Positions 8,029 to 15,966 of a DNA stretch of 64,000 nt are shown one piece after another. Under the pieces are notes generated by a model. It saw only the letters and a list, made by a program, of their open reading frames with translations, was not told where the DNA came from and made no database searches. Numbering within the stretch: position 1 is the stretch's first letter; the number at the start of each line of letters is the position of its first letter. The DNA is from Polynucleobacter yangtzensis (GTDB lineage: Bacteria > Pseudomonadota > Gammaproteobacteria > Burkholderiales > Burkholderiaceae): contig NZ_LOJI01000005.1 in NCBI RefSeq assembly GCF_001595965.1, positions 1 to 64,000 on the forward strand. The letters are read 5' to 3'. A program made the position numbers and the translations under genes.

Positions 8029-8886
8029 ATGAGTCCAAAGCTGCCCATTCATAACTCACAAACGATCACTGAGTTTTTAAATCTTCATCAAAGTCAAATT
8101 TCAGAGGAGGACTCGCAAGACTCTTATAAATTCGCATTTGATGATGAAGCATTTCTGGCTCGAAGAGAGACTATGGGGATACGTTTCCAATTGGAGTTAC
8201 TAAAGCCCGAAGTGCTTCTTAAAGAACAGGGCATTGATCATACGATTACCGTTTTTGGTTCAACGCGTTTTCTGAGTGAGGCAGAAGCATTAGCCCTCAA
8301 AGAAAAGGCCAAGACTTCAGACGAGATAGCAGCTGCTAATAAAGCGTTATTACATAGTCAATATTACGAATCTGCTCGTCAGTTTGGTGCTCTAGTGGCT
8401 TCATATAACTCAACACAGAAAAAAGACTCTAACAAGCTACATATTTGTACAGGCGGCGGCCCTGGCATTATGGAGGCCGCTAACCGTGGTGCTTTTGAAT
8501 CTGGCGACAAAACCATTGGTTTTAATATTAGCCTTCCCAGGGAGCAGCATCCAAATGAGTACATCAGTCCCGGATTAAGTTTTCGCTTTCATTACTTTGC
8601 GCTGCGCAAGATGCACTTCATGTTAAGGGCAAGGGCAATCGTCGCCTATCCAGGAGGCTTTGGTTCATTTGACGAGCTATTTGAAGTCTTGACCCTCATT
8701 CAAACTAAGAAGGTTGTCCCCATACCAGTCATATTGGTGGGCAAAAGCTATTGGAATGAAATGCTGAACTTTAATGGGATGGTAGAGTTTGGCGTGATTG
8801 ATCAAGTAGATATGGAGAGTATTCATTTTTGCGAAACGGCAGAAGAGGCTTGGCAGGTGATTCGAGACTGGTATCAGCTGGGCTAA
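8029..8886 (+). CDS. LOG-family Rossmann-fold protein (TIGR00730-like)
   Basis: About 285 residues with the family signatures CTGGGPGIMEAANRGA and YPGGFGSFDELFEVLT, which form the nucleotide/phosphoribosyl site of cytokinin-riboside phosphoribohydrolases and related nucleotide-cleaving enzymes. It is a longer relative of LOG, with an extra N-terminal 100 residues before the Rossmann core. I prefer ATG 8029 because AAAAGG lies seven bases upstream; an in-frame ATG at 7999 would add ten residues but has only a weak site. It is probably a cytosolic purine-nucleotide hydrolase; the substrate is not established by sequence. Confidence 0.85.
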   Translation: MSPKLPIHNSQTITEFLNLHQSQISEEDSQDSYKFAFDDEAFLARRETMGIRFQLELLKPEVLLKEQGIDHTITVFGSTRFLSEAEALALKEKAKTSDEIAAANKALLHSQYYESARQFGALVASYNSTQKKDSNKLHICTGGGPGIMEAANRGAFESGDKTIGFNISLPREQHPNEYISPGLSFRFHYFALRKMHFMLRARAIVAYPGGFGSFDELFEVLTLIQTKKVVPIPVILVGKSYWNEMLNFNGMVEFGVIDQVDMESIHFCETAEEAWQVIRDWYQLG

Positions 8887-8909
8887 CAGGGCGCCTGTAA
8901 AATCCCCAT

Positions 8910-9422
8910 ATGAATCCTTCGCAAGCCAATCTCGCTACATCTCTTGATCTTCCCGGCTATCTTCTGGGCGGGGCTATGCTTTTATTAGTCATGGTGTTTC
9001 ATGGCGTAATGTTGCTCCAGATTGCTAAGCGCTATGAGGTAAAAACATTTTTGTATTTGGCTGAGAAAAAATACTCTTCTGTAGCGCTGTGTTTTTATAT
9101 CAGCGTATTCCTATTATTTCTAACGCACATTGCCGAAATACTCATCTGGGGTATTGCGTTATACGCATTCAAATTGCTGCCAGCATTAGGTCAAAGCATT
9201 TTATTTAGCGGTAGCACTTATACCGCGATGGGCTTTATGGAGGACATTCTTCCGGATGGCTGGAAAATGTTGGCAGTCATCATCGCTTTTTCTGGAATGT
9301 TTTCTTTTGCATGGACTGCATCCGTCATGATCTCAATGACTAAAAACTTCCGTCAGGCCTATACCAAGCTTCATATGAGAAAACTGAATATCTCATCTGA
9401 CATCATCGATCGTTTCGAGTGA
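8910..9422 (+). CDS. Membrane protein resembling a two-TM ion channel with a degenerate filter
   Basis: A 170-residue protein with hydrophobic segments at about 16-36, 54-76, 82-98 and 125-146. Between the last two lies STYTAMGFMEDILPDGWKM, which has the layout of a potassium-channel pore loop (normally TxGYGD followed by P) before an inner helix, but the selectivity-filter glycines and tyrosine are changed (TAMGF). It is 23 bases after the LOG gene and four bases before the flavoprotein gene, so it is likely in one operon with them. It may be a nonselective or inactive channel-like protein; function is unknown. Confidence 0.65.
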   Translation: MNPSQANLATSLDLPGYLLGGAMLLLVMVFHGVMLLQIAKRYEVKTFLYLAEKKYSSVALCFYISVFLLFLTHIAEILIWGIALYAFKLLPALGQSILFSGSTYTAMGFMEDILPDGWKMLAVIIAFSGMFSFAWTASVMISMTKNFRQAYTKLHMRKLNISSDIIDRFE

Positions 9423-9425
9423 TGT

Positions 9426-10643
9426 ATGAGTAAAACTTGGGATGCCATCGTTATCGGCGGCGGTGCAGCAGGCCTATTTTGTGCGGGCGTTGCAGGTCAA
9501 TTAGGAAAGAGGGTGCTGGTACTGGATCACGCAGAAGTATTGGGTGAAAAAATACGTATTAGCGGGGGCGGCCGTTGCAACTTCACAAACCTACACAGCA
9601 GTCCAGCCAATTTCTTATCCCTCAATCAACATTTTGTTAAAAGTGCGCTTGCCAGGTATCCATCCTCAGAATTCATCAAGCTAGTTACCACTTATAAAAT
9701 TGGTTATCACGAGAAACACCAAGGCCAATTGTTCTGCGATGACTCTGCCAAGCAAATTATTGAGATGCTGTTTGCTGAATGCGCCAAGGGCAAAGTCACT
9801 ATTCGCAATCCTGTGACAGTTGTATCCATTGCGCAGGATGGTGATCAGTGGGCTGTGCATATCAACACGGGTGTTGAAAAGACAAAGTCTGTGGTGATGG
9901 CTACGGGTGGTTTGCCTGTTCCCGCTATTGGTGCTACTGCCTATTCTTTGGATATTGCAAAGCAGTTTGGGTTAAAGGTAGTCGACCCAAGACCTGCTCT
10001 AGTGCCGCTTTCATTTACTGCTGATAATTTTGGGAATCTCAATGAATTGGCTGGTTTGAGCGTTCCCATCAGAATAGCTTCAGGATCCAAAGGACATCGT
10101 TATGGTGCTTGTAGATTCAATGAGGACCTGCTTCTTACTCACAAAGGCTTATCAGGCCCAGCAGTTCTCCAGGCAAGTAGCTATTGGGAAGAGGGCGAGC
10201 CGATTCATATTGATTGGTTAGGGGCAATTGAACGTCCCGGTGGATTTAACTGTGATGAACTCTTTAACAATGAAGAGAATCGCTTAAAACTTACTGAAAC
10301 TATTCTGGCCTCTGTTTTGCCGCAGCGCTTAGCTAAAGCATTTGCCGATCAAAAAGGTTTAACGGGTCGTAAGTGGGCTGAAGTTTCTAAAAAAGATCGT
10401 CAAGCCCTCAAAGAACTCATCACAAACTGGTCGGTCAAGCCGGCGGGTACCCTGGGATGGAAAAAGGCTGAGGTAATGTTGGGTGGCGTAGACACTAAAG
10501 ATTTGGATGGGCAGACCATGATGTCCCGTAATCACCCGGGATTATTCTTTATTGGTGAATGTGTTGATGTCACTGGCCATTTAGGCGGCCATAACTTCCA
10601 GTGGGCGTGGGCGAGTGGATTTGCTTGCGCACAAGCCCTCTGA
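9426..10643 (+). CDS. HI0933/YhiN-family FAD-dependent oxidoreductase
   Basis: A 405-residue flavoprotein. The N-terminal Rossmann dinucleotide motif is VIGGGAAGLFCAG (about residues 9-21), followed by EKIRISGGGRCNFTN, a signature of the HI0933/BaiN family (TIGR00275), and a C-terminal FAD contact GGHNFQWAWASG. Family members reduce unsaturated ring systems or are of unknown substrate. It follows the membrane-protein gene by three bases, suggesting coexpression. Confidence 0.87.
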   Translation: MSKTWDAIVIGGGAAGLFCAGVAGQLGKRVLVLDHAEVLGEKIRISGGGRCNFTNLHSSPANFLSLNQHFVKSALARYPSSEFIKLVTTYKIGYHEKHQGQLFCDDSAKQIIEMLFAECAKGKVTIRNPVTVVSIAQDGDQWAVHINTGVEKTKSVVMATGGLPVPAIGATAYSLDIAKQFGLKVVDPRPALVPLSFTADNFGNLNELAGLSVPIRIASGSKGHRYGACRFNEDLLLTHKGLSGPAVLQASSYWEEGEPIHIDWLGAIERPGGFNCDELFNNEENRLKLTETILASVLPQRLAKAFADQKGLTGRKWAEVSKKDRQALKELITNWSVKPAGTLGWKKAEVMLGGVDTKDLDGQTMMSRNHPGLFFIGECVDVTGHLGGHNFQWAWASGFACAQAL

Positions 10644-10658
10644 ATTGCTGATGAGGCT

Positions 10659-11048
10659 CTAGTTGGGCTGATTTCTCATCCAGTCAGCGGTATTGAAAAA
10701 TGATTCCTCTAGCTGTTTGGCGATATTGCCTTCAATGCCACACTCTTCCATGGCTTTATACATACAAGCCAGCCACTGATTGCGTTCTTTTACGCCGATC
10801 TTAAATGGCAGGTGACGGGCTCTAAGCATAGGGTGGCCGTACTTCGGCGAGTAAATATCAGGGCCGCCCATCCAACCAACGAGAAAAAACTTCAGCTTTT
10901 CTCGTGAGGTCGATAGATCCTGCGGGTGCATTGCTCGTAAATCATGAAAAACTGGCTCTAAAGCCATTAAATCGTAAAAGCGATCGACTAATTCATCGAT
11001 TTTGTCTATCCCGCCAATATTGTCATAAACAGATTTTCTCTCACTCAT
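10659..11048 (-). CDS. Group II truncated hemoglobin
   Basis: A 129-residue globin. The start YDNIGGIDKIDELVDRFYDLM contains the helix B tyrosine (Y25). The group II signature RHLPFKIG contains the proximal heme histidine H79, and ERNQWLACM carries the G8 tryptophan. Group II truncated globins bind oxygen and detoxify NO or peroxide in the cytosol. It is convergent with the flavoprotein gene, with 15 bases between the stops. Confidence 0.9.
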   Translation of the reverse strand: MSERKSVYDNIGGIDKIDELVDRFYDLMALEPVFHDLRAMHPQDLSTSREKLKFFLVGWMGGPDIYSPKYGHPMLRARHLPFKIGVKERNQWLACMYKAMEECGIEGNIAKQLEESFFNTADWMRNQPN

Positions 11049-11152
11049 TCCTTGATTTTAATGCCTGAAAGCGGGGGAATTGGCAGCCCACCCAATTCGG
11101 TATAGAGTTAAGCATAGGAATCTCATTAACCCTTGATCATAGGAGCGACAAA

Positions 11153-11668
11153 ATGGATGCAAAAGATCTACAAAAGTGGCAACAAGAAAAAGCCAAGGAA
11201 TTGTTTGATTACTCTCACAAGTTATTGGATGCTGCCAAACAATTAAGCGAGCATCACATTGCTGAAATGGAGTGGGGTATGAAAAATGCCCTTGATAGCG
11301 CTAAGTCAGCTGCGAAAAATGATTTGGCTAAGTTAAAAGACCTGCAAGAAGAAGCTGCAAAAGAAGCTGCTAAGCGAGCTACGGTTTATCAAAAGAAGGT
11401 GAAATCCGTTCTTAAAGATATCGGTGAGAGTGCTGCCGATGAAACTGAGAAGCATCTTGAGAAAGTTCGCAGTTCATTAGTCAATTGGTTGGAGGATGCT
11501 GAAAATAAAATACCAAGTCATGCCGATAAGCTATCTAAAGTTGTAAATGAAATGTCTACAACGGGGCAGAAGATGTTTAAAGAGGGTCGTCGCATCGTGA
11601 ATCAAGTGGCTGATGCTGCTGAAAAGAATATTGATGACTTAGTCAAAAAATCAGGAGGCAAAAAGTAG
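11153..11668 (+). CDS. Phasin-like coiled-coil protein
   Basis: A 171-residue, almost entirely helical, highly charged protein with heptad patterns across residues 1-160 (DLQKWQQEKAKELFDY at the start, lysine-rich end KKSGGKK). It resembles the Phasin_2 family, which coats polyhydroxyalkanoate granules in beta-proteobacteria. No PHA synthase is in the window, so the granule role is inferred. GGAG precedes ATG 11153 and a strong terminator follows 33 bases after the stop, so the gene is monocistronic. Confidence 0.6.
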   Translation: MDAKDLQKWQQEKAKELFDYSHKLLDAAKQLSEHHIAEMEWGMKNALDSAKSAAKNDLAKLKDLQEEAAKEAAKRATVYQKKVKSVLKDIGESAADETEKHLEKVRSSLVNWLEDAENKIPSHADKLSKVVNEMSTTGQKMFKEGRRIVNQVADAAEKNIDDLVKKSGGKK

Positions 11669-11701
11669 GCTGATTACCAATCATCCCTACTAGCGCACTA
11701 C

Positions 11702-11732
11702 AAAACCCGCCTCACTTCCGAGGCGGTTTTTT
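11702..11732 (+). terminator. intrinsic terminator of the phasin-like gene
   Basis: CCGCCTC (11707-11713), loop ACTTCC, GAGGCGG (11720-11726), followed by six T residues. Confidence 0.9.
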
Positions 11733-11952
11733 ATTGCCAGCCCTGCAACCATAGCTCGCTATTGGTGAGATCACGCCAAGCAATGAGTGTCGTTTTCTTA
11801 GAATAGACAGCCTCAATTTCAACGAATTCAATCTTCTCGCTTGGCGGCTCGGGAAGAATCACCTTGCTAACTAGGAAATGCTTCTGTTTGGCAATCGGCT
11901 TTACAGCCGTCCATTTAGTGAGAAGTAATTTTTTGGGGCTGAGACGGTTCAT
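11731..11952 (-). CDS. TIGR02450-family Trp-rich small protein
   Basis: A 73-residue protein that fits the TIGR02450 family: it begins MNRLSPKKLLLTKWTAVKP, continues with KHFLV and ends in WRDLTNSELWLQGWQ. The conserved tryptophans are in KWTAV, AWRDL, LWLQ and GWQ. The family's function is unknown. The stop codon touches the T tract of the convergent phasin terminator. Confidence 0.75.
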   Translation of the reverse strand: MNRLSPKKLLLTKWTAVKPIAKQKHFLVSKVILPEPPSEKIEFVEIEAVYSKKTTLIAWRDLTNSELWLQGWQ

Positions 11953-11975
11953 GAGTTAATTATGGGTGGTTACCG

Positions 11976-12293
11976 TTACAACGCTGCACATTGCAGCTCC
12001 TGATCTTTATTCACAAGCAGTCCAGTAGAGGGTGTAAATGTAATGTTGGATTGATTAATCTGAGCAGGACATTTTTGATCAAAGTAACTTTGATTTCCAA
12101 GACTTCCGCAGTAGTCAAATGTATTCCCCTGTAGTTCCATTTGGGCTTTTCGAAGCACCATGGGGATCTTGGTCTCAGTTACAGAGTTGCAATTCCAGCT
12201 TGTATAAGTTTCGCGTTCGCAAGCGCCAAGCCCTAAAAAAATAGCAACACAGGCTAGCAGTCGAAAAGGCGAAAACGATTGAGGAATGGCCAT
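11976..12293 (-). CDS. Small putative lipoprotein
   Basis: A 105-residue protein with a lipoprotein signal: LACVAIFLGLGAC with the lipobox cysteine at about C25. The mature part has five or six cysteines (for example WNCNS, FDYCGS, KCPAQ, LQCAA), suggesting disulphides in the periplasm. No family was recognised. I use ATG 12293; a TTG one codon upstream is possible. The start is only six bases after the stop of the rhodanese gene and has no clear ribosome-binding site, so translational coupling is likely. Confidence 0.6.
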   Translation of the reverse strand: MAIPQSFSPFRLLACVAIFLGLGACERETYTSWNCNSVTETKIPMVLRKAQMELQGNTFDYCGSLGNQSYFDQKCPAQINQSNITFTPSTGLLVNKDQELQCAAL

Positions 12294-12299
12294 CAAGAG

Positions 12300-13889
12300 T
12301 TATAGAACCCAGAAGTGGTGGGTTCCATCTTTACCAAGTTGCTCCACCAAACCAAACTCCCAGTCTAGATAGGCTTGCATAGCTGCCGGGTCAACGTTGG
12401 TACCTTCATAAGGGCGTTTATAGCGGTCAAGCGGGGGTGAGGCCAAATGACTTGGGCCTTTCTCAAGCTCTAACCCTGCCTTTACCCAGGCTGGATTTCC
12501 GCCTTCCAAAACAAGCACCTCTGCATCAGTGAGGGTTTGCAATTCTTGGGCAGCAAAAAGACTTAACTCACTTGGCGAACTTGTGATGACGTAGCGATCT
12601 GCTTGAGGGATTTTTTTCATCGCTGCCGCAAGTTCAGAGCGCAGGGCATACCAACTTCCTGGGATATGTCCTTTAACGTAATTAGCATGTGTGCTGAAAT
12701 CAATTGCAATGGTATTGCTGTCATTTTTGAGCCAATTGGAAACTGTGGCTGCATCGACAGCTTCCATGCTTGGAAGGTCCGGTAAAGGCGCCTGCCATGA
12801 TCCTTTTTCTATGAGATTAGAGCTGTGGACATCATCGAGCACATAGACATCCCAGGCCATTTGCGCCAACCAAGAGGCTGGCATATTGGCGCGTACTCCA
12901 CCACCGCTAGGGTCTACTAGGACTACACGGGCGCCACGTACTGGAGCAACCATCTCAGTCTCTTGTACAAGCTGTCCGCCTGGTACAGAGCGAAATCCTG
13001 GAAGGTGGCTCGCCTCATATTCTTCTGGAGTGCGCGTATCGAAGAAATAAGTGGTTCGATCAGATTGCGTTTTCCAAGTCTGGACATCAGCAAGGCTAGC
13101 GCGCTTGACACCCGCTCTATCGGCAACACTGCGAGCACGAATCGCTGCTTCATTTTTGGTGTCATCGCTCACCTCATGAAATCTTCTGCTCTGGCCTTTA
13201 TCAAGATCTTGACCTGCTAGCGTCCACCCAATCGTGCCATTGCGAAGGGCATTCACTTCATTGGGGATGCCAGCGTTAATGAGCGATTGGGTGCCGATGA
13301 TGCTGCGGGTTCTACCGGCGCAGTTCACAATCACTTTAGTCTTAGGGTTAGGGGCTAATTCAGGAAGACGGAGAACAAGCTCGGCACCAGGCACGCTAAT
13401 CCCAGTTGGAATACTCATAGTGTTGTACTCATCAAAACGGCGAACGTCTACAACTACAACATCCTCTTTGCTATCAATTAAATGCTTCACCTCTTGAGCT
13501 GATAAAGAGGGGGTATGGCGCTTCGATTCCACAAATTCACCAAAAGACTTACTAGGTACATTCACATCCTTAAATACTTCTCCACCTGCTGCCTTCCAAC
13601 CCTTGACGCCTCCTTCAAATACGGAAACATCAGTAAATCCTAAATTCACTAAGCGCTGTGCTGCAAGCTGAGCAAATCCTTCACCATCATCTAGAGTGAC
13701 AATGGGCACACTCTTTTTTGGGAGCTTGGCGTATGCATCAATCTCAATCCTTGATAGGGGTAGGTTTGCAGCAAAAAGAGGATGCTCTTGTGCGTGAGGA
13801 TCTTCTTCACGCACATCTATGAATGCAATCTCTTCTTTGTTGAGAAGCTTGTTGCGAACAAAGGAATGGTTTTTGGTCTGAATGGTCAT
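12300..13889 (-). CDS. Multidomain rhodanese-like sulfurtransferase (four rhodanese modules)
   Basis: A 529-residue protein with four consecutive rhodanese folds, each with an IDVRE/VDVRRFDEY/FDTRTPEEY/IDFSTHANY-like CH2A motif (about residues 20-105, 130-220, 255-345, 365-460). Only the second has a catalytic loop with cysteine (NCAGRTRS, C190); the equivalents in modules 1, 3 and 4 carry aspartate or serine (TLDDGEG, VDPSGGG, TSSPSEL). It is likely cytosolic and transfers or senses sulfane sulfur with one active centre. Upstream on the same strand, 30 bases away, is a Bug receptor; downstream is a coupled lipoprotein. Confidence 0.85.
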   Translation of the reverse strand: MTIQTKNHSFVRNKLLNKEEIAFIDVREEDPHAQEHPLFAANLPLSRIEIDAYAKLPKKSVPIVTLDDGEGFAQLAAQRLVNLGFTDVSVFEGGVKGWKAAGGEVFKDVNVPSKSFGEFVESKRHTPSLSAQEVKHLIDSKEDVVVVDVRRFDEYNTMSIPTGISVPGAELVLRLPELAPNPKTKVIVNCAGRTRSIIGTQSLINAGIPNEVNALRNGTIGWTLAGQDLDKGQSRRFHEVSDDTKNEAAIRARSVADRAGVKRASLADVQTWKTQSDRTTYFFDTRTPEEYEASHLPGFRSVPGGQLVQETEMVAPVRGARVVLVDPSGGGVRANMPASWLAQMAWDVYVLDDVHSSNLIEKGSWQAPLPDLPSMEAVDAATVSNWLKNDSNTIAIDFSTHANYVKGHIPGSWYALRSELAAAMKKIPQADRYVITSSPSELSLFAAQELQTLTDAEVLVLEGGNPAWVKAGLELEKGPSHLASPPLDRYKRPYEGTNVDPAAMQAYLDWEFGLVEQLGKDGTHHFWVL

Positions 13890-13919
13890 GCTGTCTCTTG
13901 ATAAATTTGTATTATTTTT

Positions 13920-14894
13920 TTAGTCTAATTTAGCGCCAGACTTTTTAACTACATCACCCCAACGCGTAATTTCTTGATTGATATAGGCAGCAAGCTCAGG
14001 GCGTGTCATCTTGGGAACGGTAGCTCCCATGTTTGCCCAGCGCTCTTTAATTTCAGGTGAAGCAAGTGCTATCTGCACTTCGGCACTCATCTTTTCAACG
14101 ATTTCCTTAGGCGTGCCTTTGATAGCCCACATGGCGTACCAACTAGACACAATGAAATTGGAGATCCCCAATTCTTGAGCGGTTGGTACATTTGGAAACG
14201 CATCTACTCGTTTGGAGGTTGCCACTGCCACTGCAATGAGTTGTCCATTCTTGATGAAAGGTGCAGCACCCGCTAGCGTGTCAAACATCATGTCAACCTG
14301 ACCCGCAACGAGGTCCTGAAGAGCGGGCCCAGTACCGCGGTAAGGAATATGCGTAATGAACAATTTGTTCTGCATCTTAAAGAGCTCACCCGTTAAATGT
14401 TGTGAGGTACCGTTACCTGTAGATGCATAGTTGTATTTGCCTGGATATTTACGGATCTCTTCCATGATGGACTTCAGATCGTTCTTCGGAAACTTAGTAG
14501 GGTTCACAACAATGACATGGGGAACACTGCCAATAATCGCGATTGGCTCAAAATCCTTAGTGATGTCATAAGAGAGGCTGGTGTACATGCTTGGCGCAAT
14601 TGAATGATGCACTGCACCAAGAAGCCAGGTGTAGCCATCCGGCGCCATTTTTGCTGCAGCTGCAGCACCAACTGTGCCACCAGCACCCCCACGGTTATCA
14701 ACCACGATGGAGTCATTCAGTTGGGTCGATAGTTGCTTGGCAAGAGGGCGTCCAAAGGCGTCTACAGCCCCTCCAGGAGGGAAGGGGTTGATAAACGTGA
14801 TTGGCTTGCTGGGATTGGGCCAGGAGGTGGTTTGTGCATTGGCTGAGAGCCCAATGAGGGCGCCAAAAACCAATAGAAAGATATTTCTGATCAT
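13920..14894 (-). CDS. Bug/TctC-family tripartite tricarboxylate receptor
   Basis: A 324-residue periplasmic binding protein: signal peptide (about 1-20, ANAQ cleavage region), then the Bug signature FINPFPPGGAVDAFGRPLA, GAAAAAKMAPDGYTWLLG, and the IPYRGTGPALQDLVAGQVD motif. These proteins capture carboxylates or other small acids and hand them to TctAB-type permeases. No TctA or TctB is in the window. It precedes the rhodanese gene with 30 bases between, so the ligand could be a sulfur-containing acid, which is speculative. Confidence 0.88.
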   Translation of the reverse strand: MIRNIFLLVFGALIGLSANAQTTSWPNPSKPITFINPFPPGGAVDAFGRPLAKQLSTQLNDSIVVDNRGGAGGTVGAAAAAKMAPDGYTWLLGAVHHSIAPSMYTSLSYDITKDFEPIAIIGSVPHVIVVNPTKFPKNDLKSIMEEIRKYPGKYNYASTGNGTSQHLTGELFKMQNKLFITHIPYRGTGPALQDLVAGQVDMMFDTLAGAAPFIKNGQLIAVAVATSKRVDAFPNVPTAQELGISNFIVSSWYAMWAIKGTPKEIVEKMSAEVQIALASPEIKERWANMGATVPKMTRPELAAYINQEITRWGDVVKKSGAKLD

Positions 14895-15054
14895 TTTTGT
14901 CTGTCTCCGAGTTGTTTTTAATTATTCGCCTATTTTGGCTGAAGCCACCAATATAAGAGTTATCCCTGATTTAAGGGGTGATTTCCAGTGGTTTTTATGG
15001 GGATATACTGATTTCGCTGTCAGTATAAATATTCATTTGTTCATAGGAGACGAG

Positions 15055-15243
15055 ATGTCACAACACGGTACATTGTTGACTGCTTTCGAAACATATAAAG
15101 CTGAAAACGAAAAATTTATTGAAAAAGGTATTAAGGCATCTGCTGCACGCGCACGCAAAGCCTTGCAAGAAATCGCCGGTGCTTGTAAAGAGCGTCGCAA
15201 AGAAATCACTGCTGCTAAAGAGGCAATGGAAGCGAAGAAGTAA
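15055..15243 (+). CDS. Small helical basic protein, possibly histone H1/Hc1-like
   Basis: A 62-residue protein starting MSQHGTLLTAFETYKAENEK and continuing as a charged helix rich in Lys, Ala and Glu (RARKALQEIAGACKERRKE). It resembles the helical part of bacterial Hc1-like nucleoid proteins, but the match is loose. The start ATG 15055 is chosen because AGGAG lies five bases upstream; a much longer in-frame reading frame from 14674 has no support. It is followed by an ideal terminator with a TTCG loop, so the gene is short and well expressed. Confidence 0.7.
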   Translation: MSQHGTLLTAFETYKAENEKFIEKGIKASAARARKALQEIAGACKERRKEITAAKEAMEAKK

Positions 15244-15266
15244 TTCTTACCCCATATTGATTGATC

Positions 15267-15300
15267 AGCCTAGCTTTCGAGCTAGGCTTTTTTATTTTTG
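15267..15300 (+). terminator. intrinsic terminator with TTCG tetraloop
   Basis: AGCCTAGCT (15267-15275), loop TTCG, AGCTAGGCT (15280-15288), then a T-rich run. The nine-base stem and the stable UUCG loop make it a strong terminator of the small basic-protein gene. Confidence 0.92.
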
Positions 15301-15332
15301 GGGCCTGAACTTAAAGACTGAATCGACCTTAC

Positions 15333-15626
15333 TTATATTGCAATGCTAAATAGGGTTAACTTCATTGCTTTGTTGCGATTAGGTACAAGCGCTTGGTACT
15401 CAGGGCTATTAGCCCACGTCTTCGCATCTTTTGCGCTAGGGAATTCCAGTTCTACGAATGCGCTGAATTGCGCACAACCAAGTTCATTCCAAAACACGTC
15501 GGCAACGGAGCCCCGATTTTTGATGGAGCCCTTGTATAGCTCTACGGTCTGACCTACTTGGGAGCGGTATTGCTCAAAAGCGCCTTCATCCCTTAATTCA
15601 ATCAACCCAATTACTTTTACCATCAT
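15333..15626 (-). CDS. DUF1330 domain protein
   Basis: A 97-residue protein of the ferredoxin-like dimeric alpha/beta-barrel type, matching DUF1330: VKVIGLIELRDEGAFEQYRSQVG, then FVELEFPSAKDAKTWANSPEYQAL. Biochemical function is unknown. It is divergent from the cupin gene and follows a convergent terminator. Confidence 0.78.
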   Translation of the reverse strand: MMVKVIGLIELRDEGAFEQYRSQVGQTVELYKGSIKNRGSVADVFWNELGCAQFSAFVELEFPSAKDAKTWANSPEYQALVPNRNKAMKLTLFSIAI

Positions 15627-15683
15627 GACTCCCCACGAAAATTGCTCAATGCCAGGTGAGTATATCCACGCTATAGTTGAGGC

Positions 15684-15953
15684 ATGAATTCAGAGCAATT
15701 TTTACAGTTACTGCGTCGGGATGGCTTTCCTGAGCCGGTAGAGGTTCAGCAAGTTCCCAATGGTCAGATTGGTGTCCATGAGCATCCATTTGAGGTGAAA
15801 GCTCTTGTTGTCGAAGGCGATATCACCATCGTGATTGATGGTCTAAGTAAGAATTACAAGGCTGGAGAAATGTTTCATCTGGAATTAAAGCAGCCTCATG
15901 CAGAATCATATGGATCTGAGGGTGTGAAATACTTAGCCTCAAGAAAACAATAA
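15684..15953 (+). CDS. Small cupin-domain protein
   Basis: An 89-residue single-cupin protein. The metal-binding motif 1 appears as HEHPFEVKALVVEGDITIVIDG (H33, H35, E38 approximately) and motif 2 as the shorter GEMFHLELKQPHAE. It probably binds a metal in the cytosol; substrate is unknown. It sits 13 bases upstream of mmsB and is probably cotranscribed. Confidence 0.78.
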   Translation: MNSEQFLQLLRRDGFPEPVEVQQVPNGQIGVHEHPFEVKALVVEGDITIVIDGLSKNYKAGEMFHLELKQPHAESYGSEGVKYLASRKQ

Positions 15954-15966
15954 AACTAGGAGCATT

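Noticed and set aside
14674-15054. N-terminal extension of the small basic protein
   Set aside because: It runs antisense through the Bug receptor gene and has no start signal; AGGAG points to ATG 15055.
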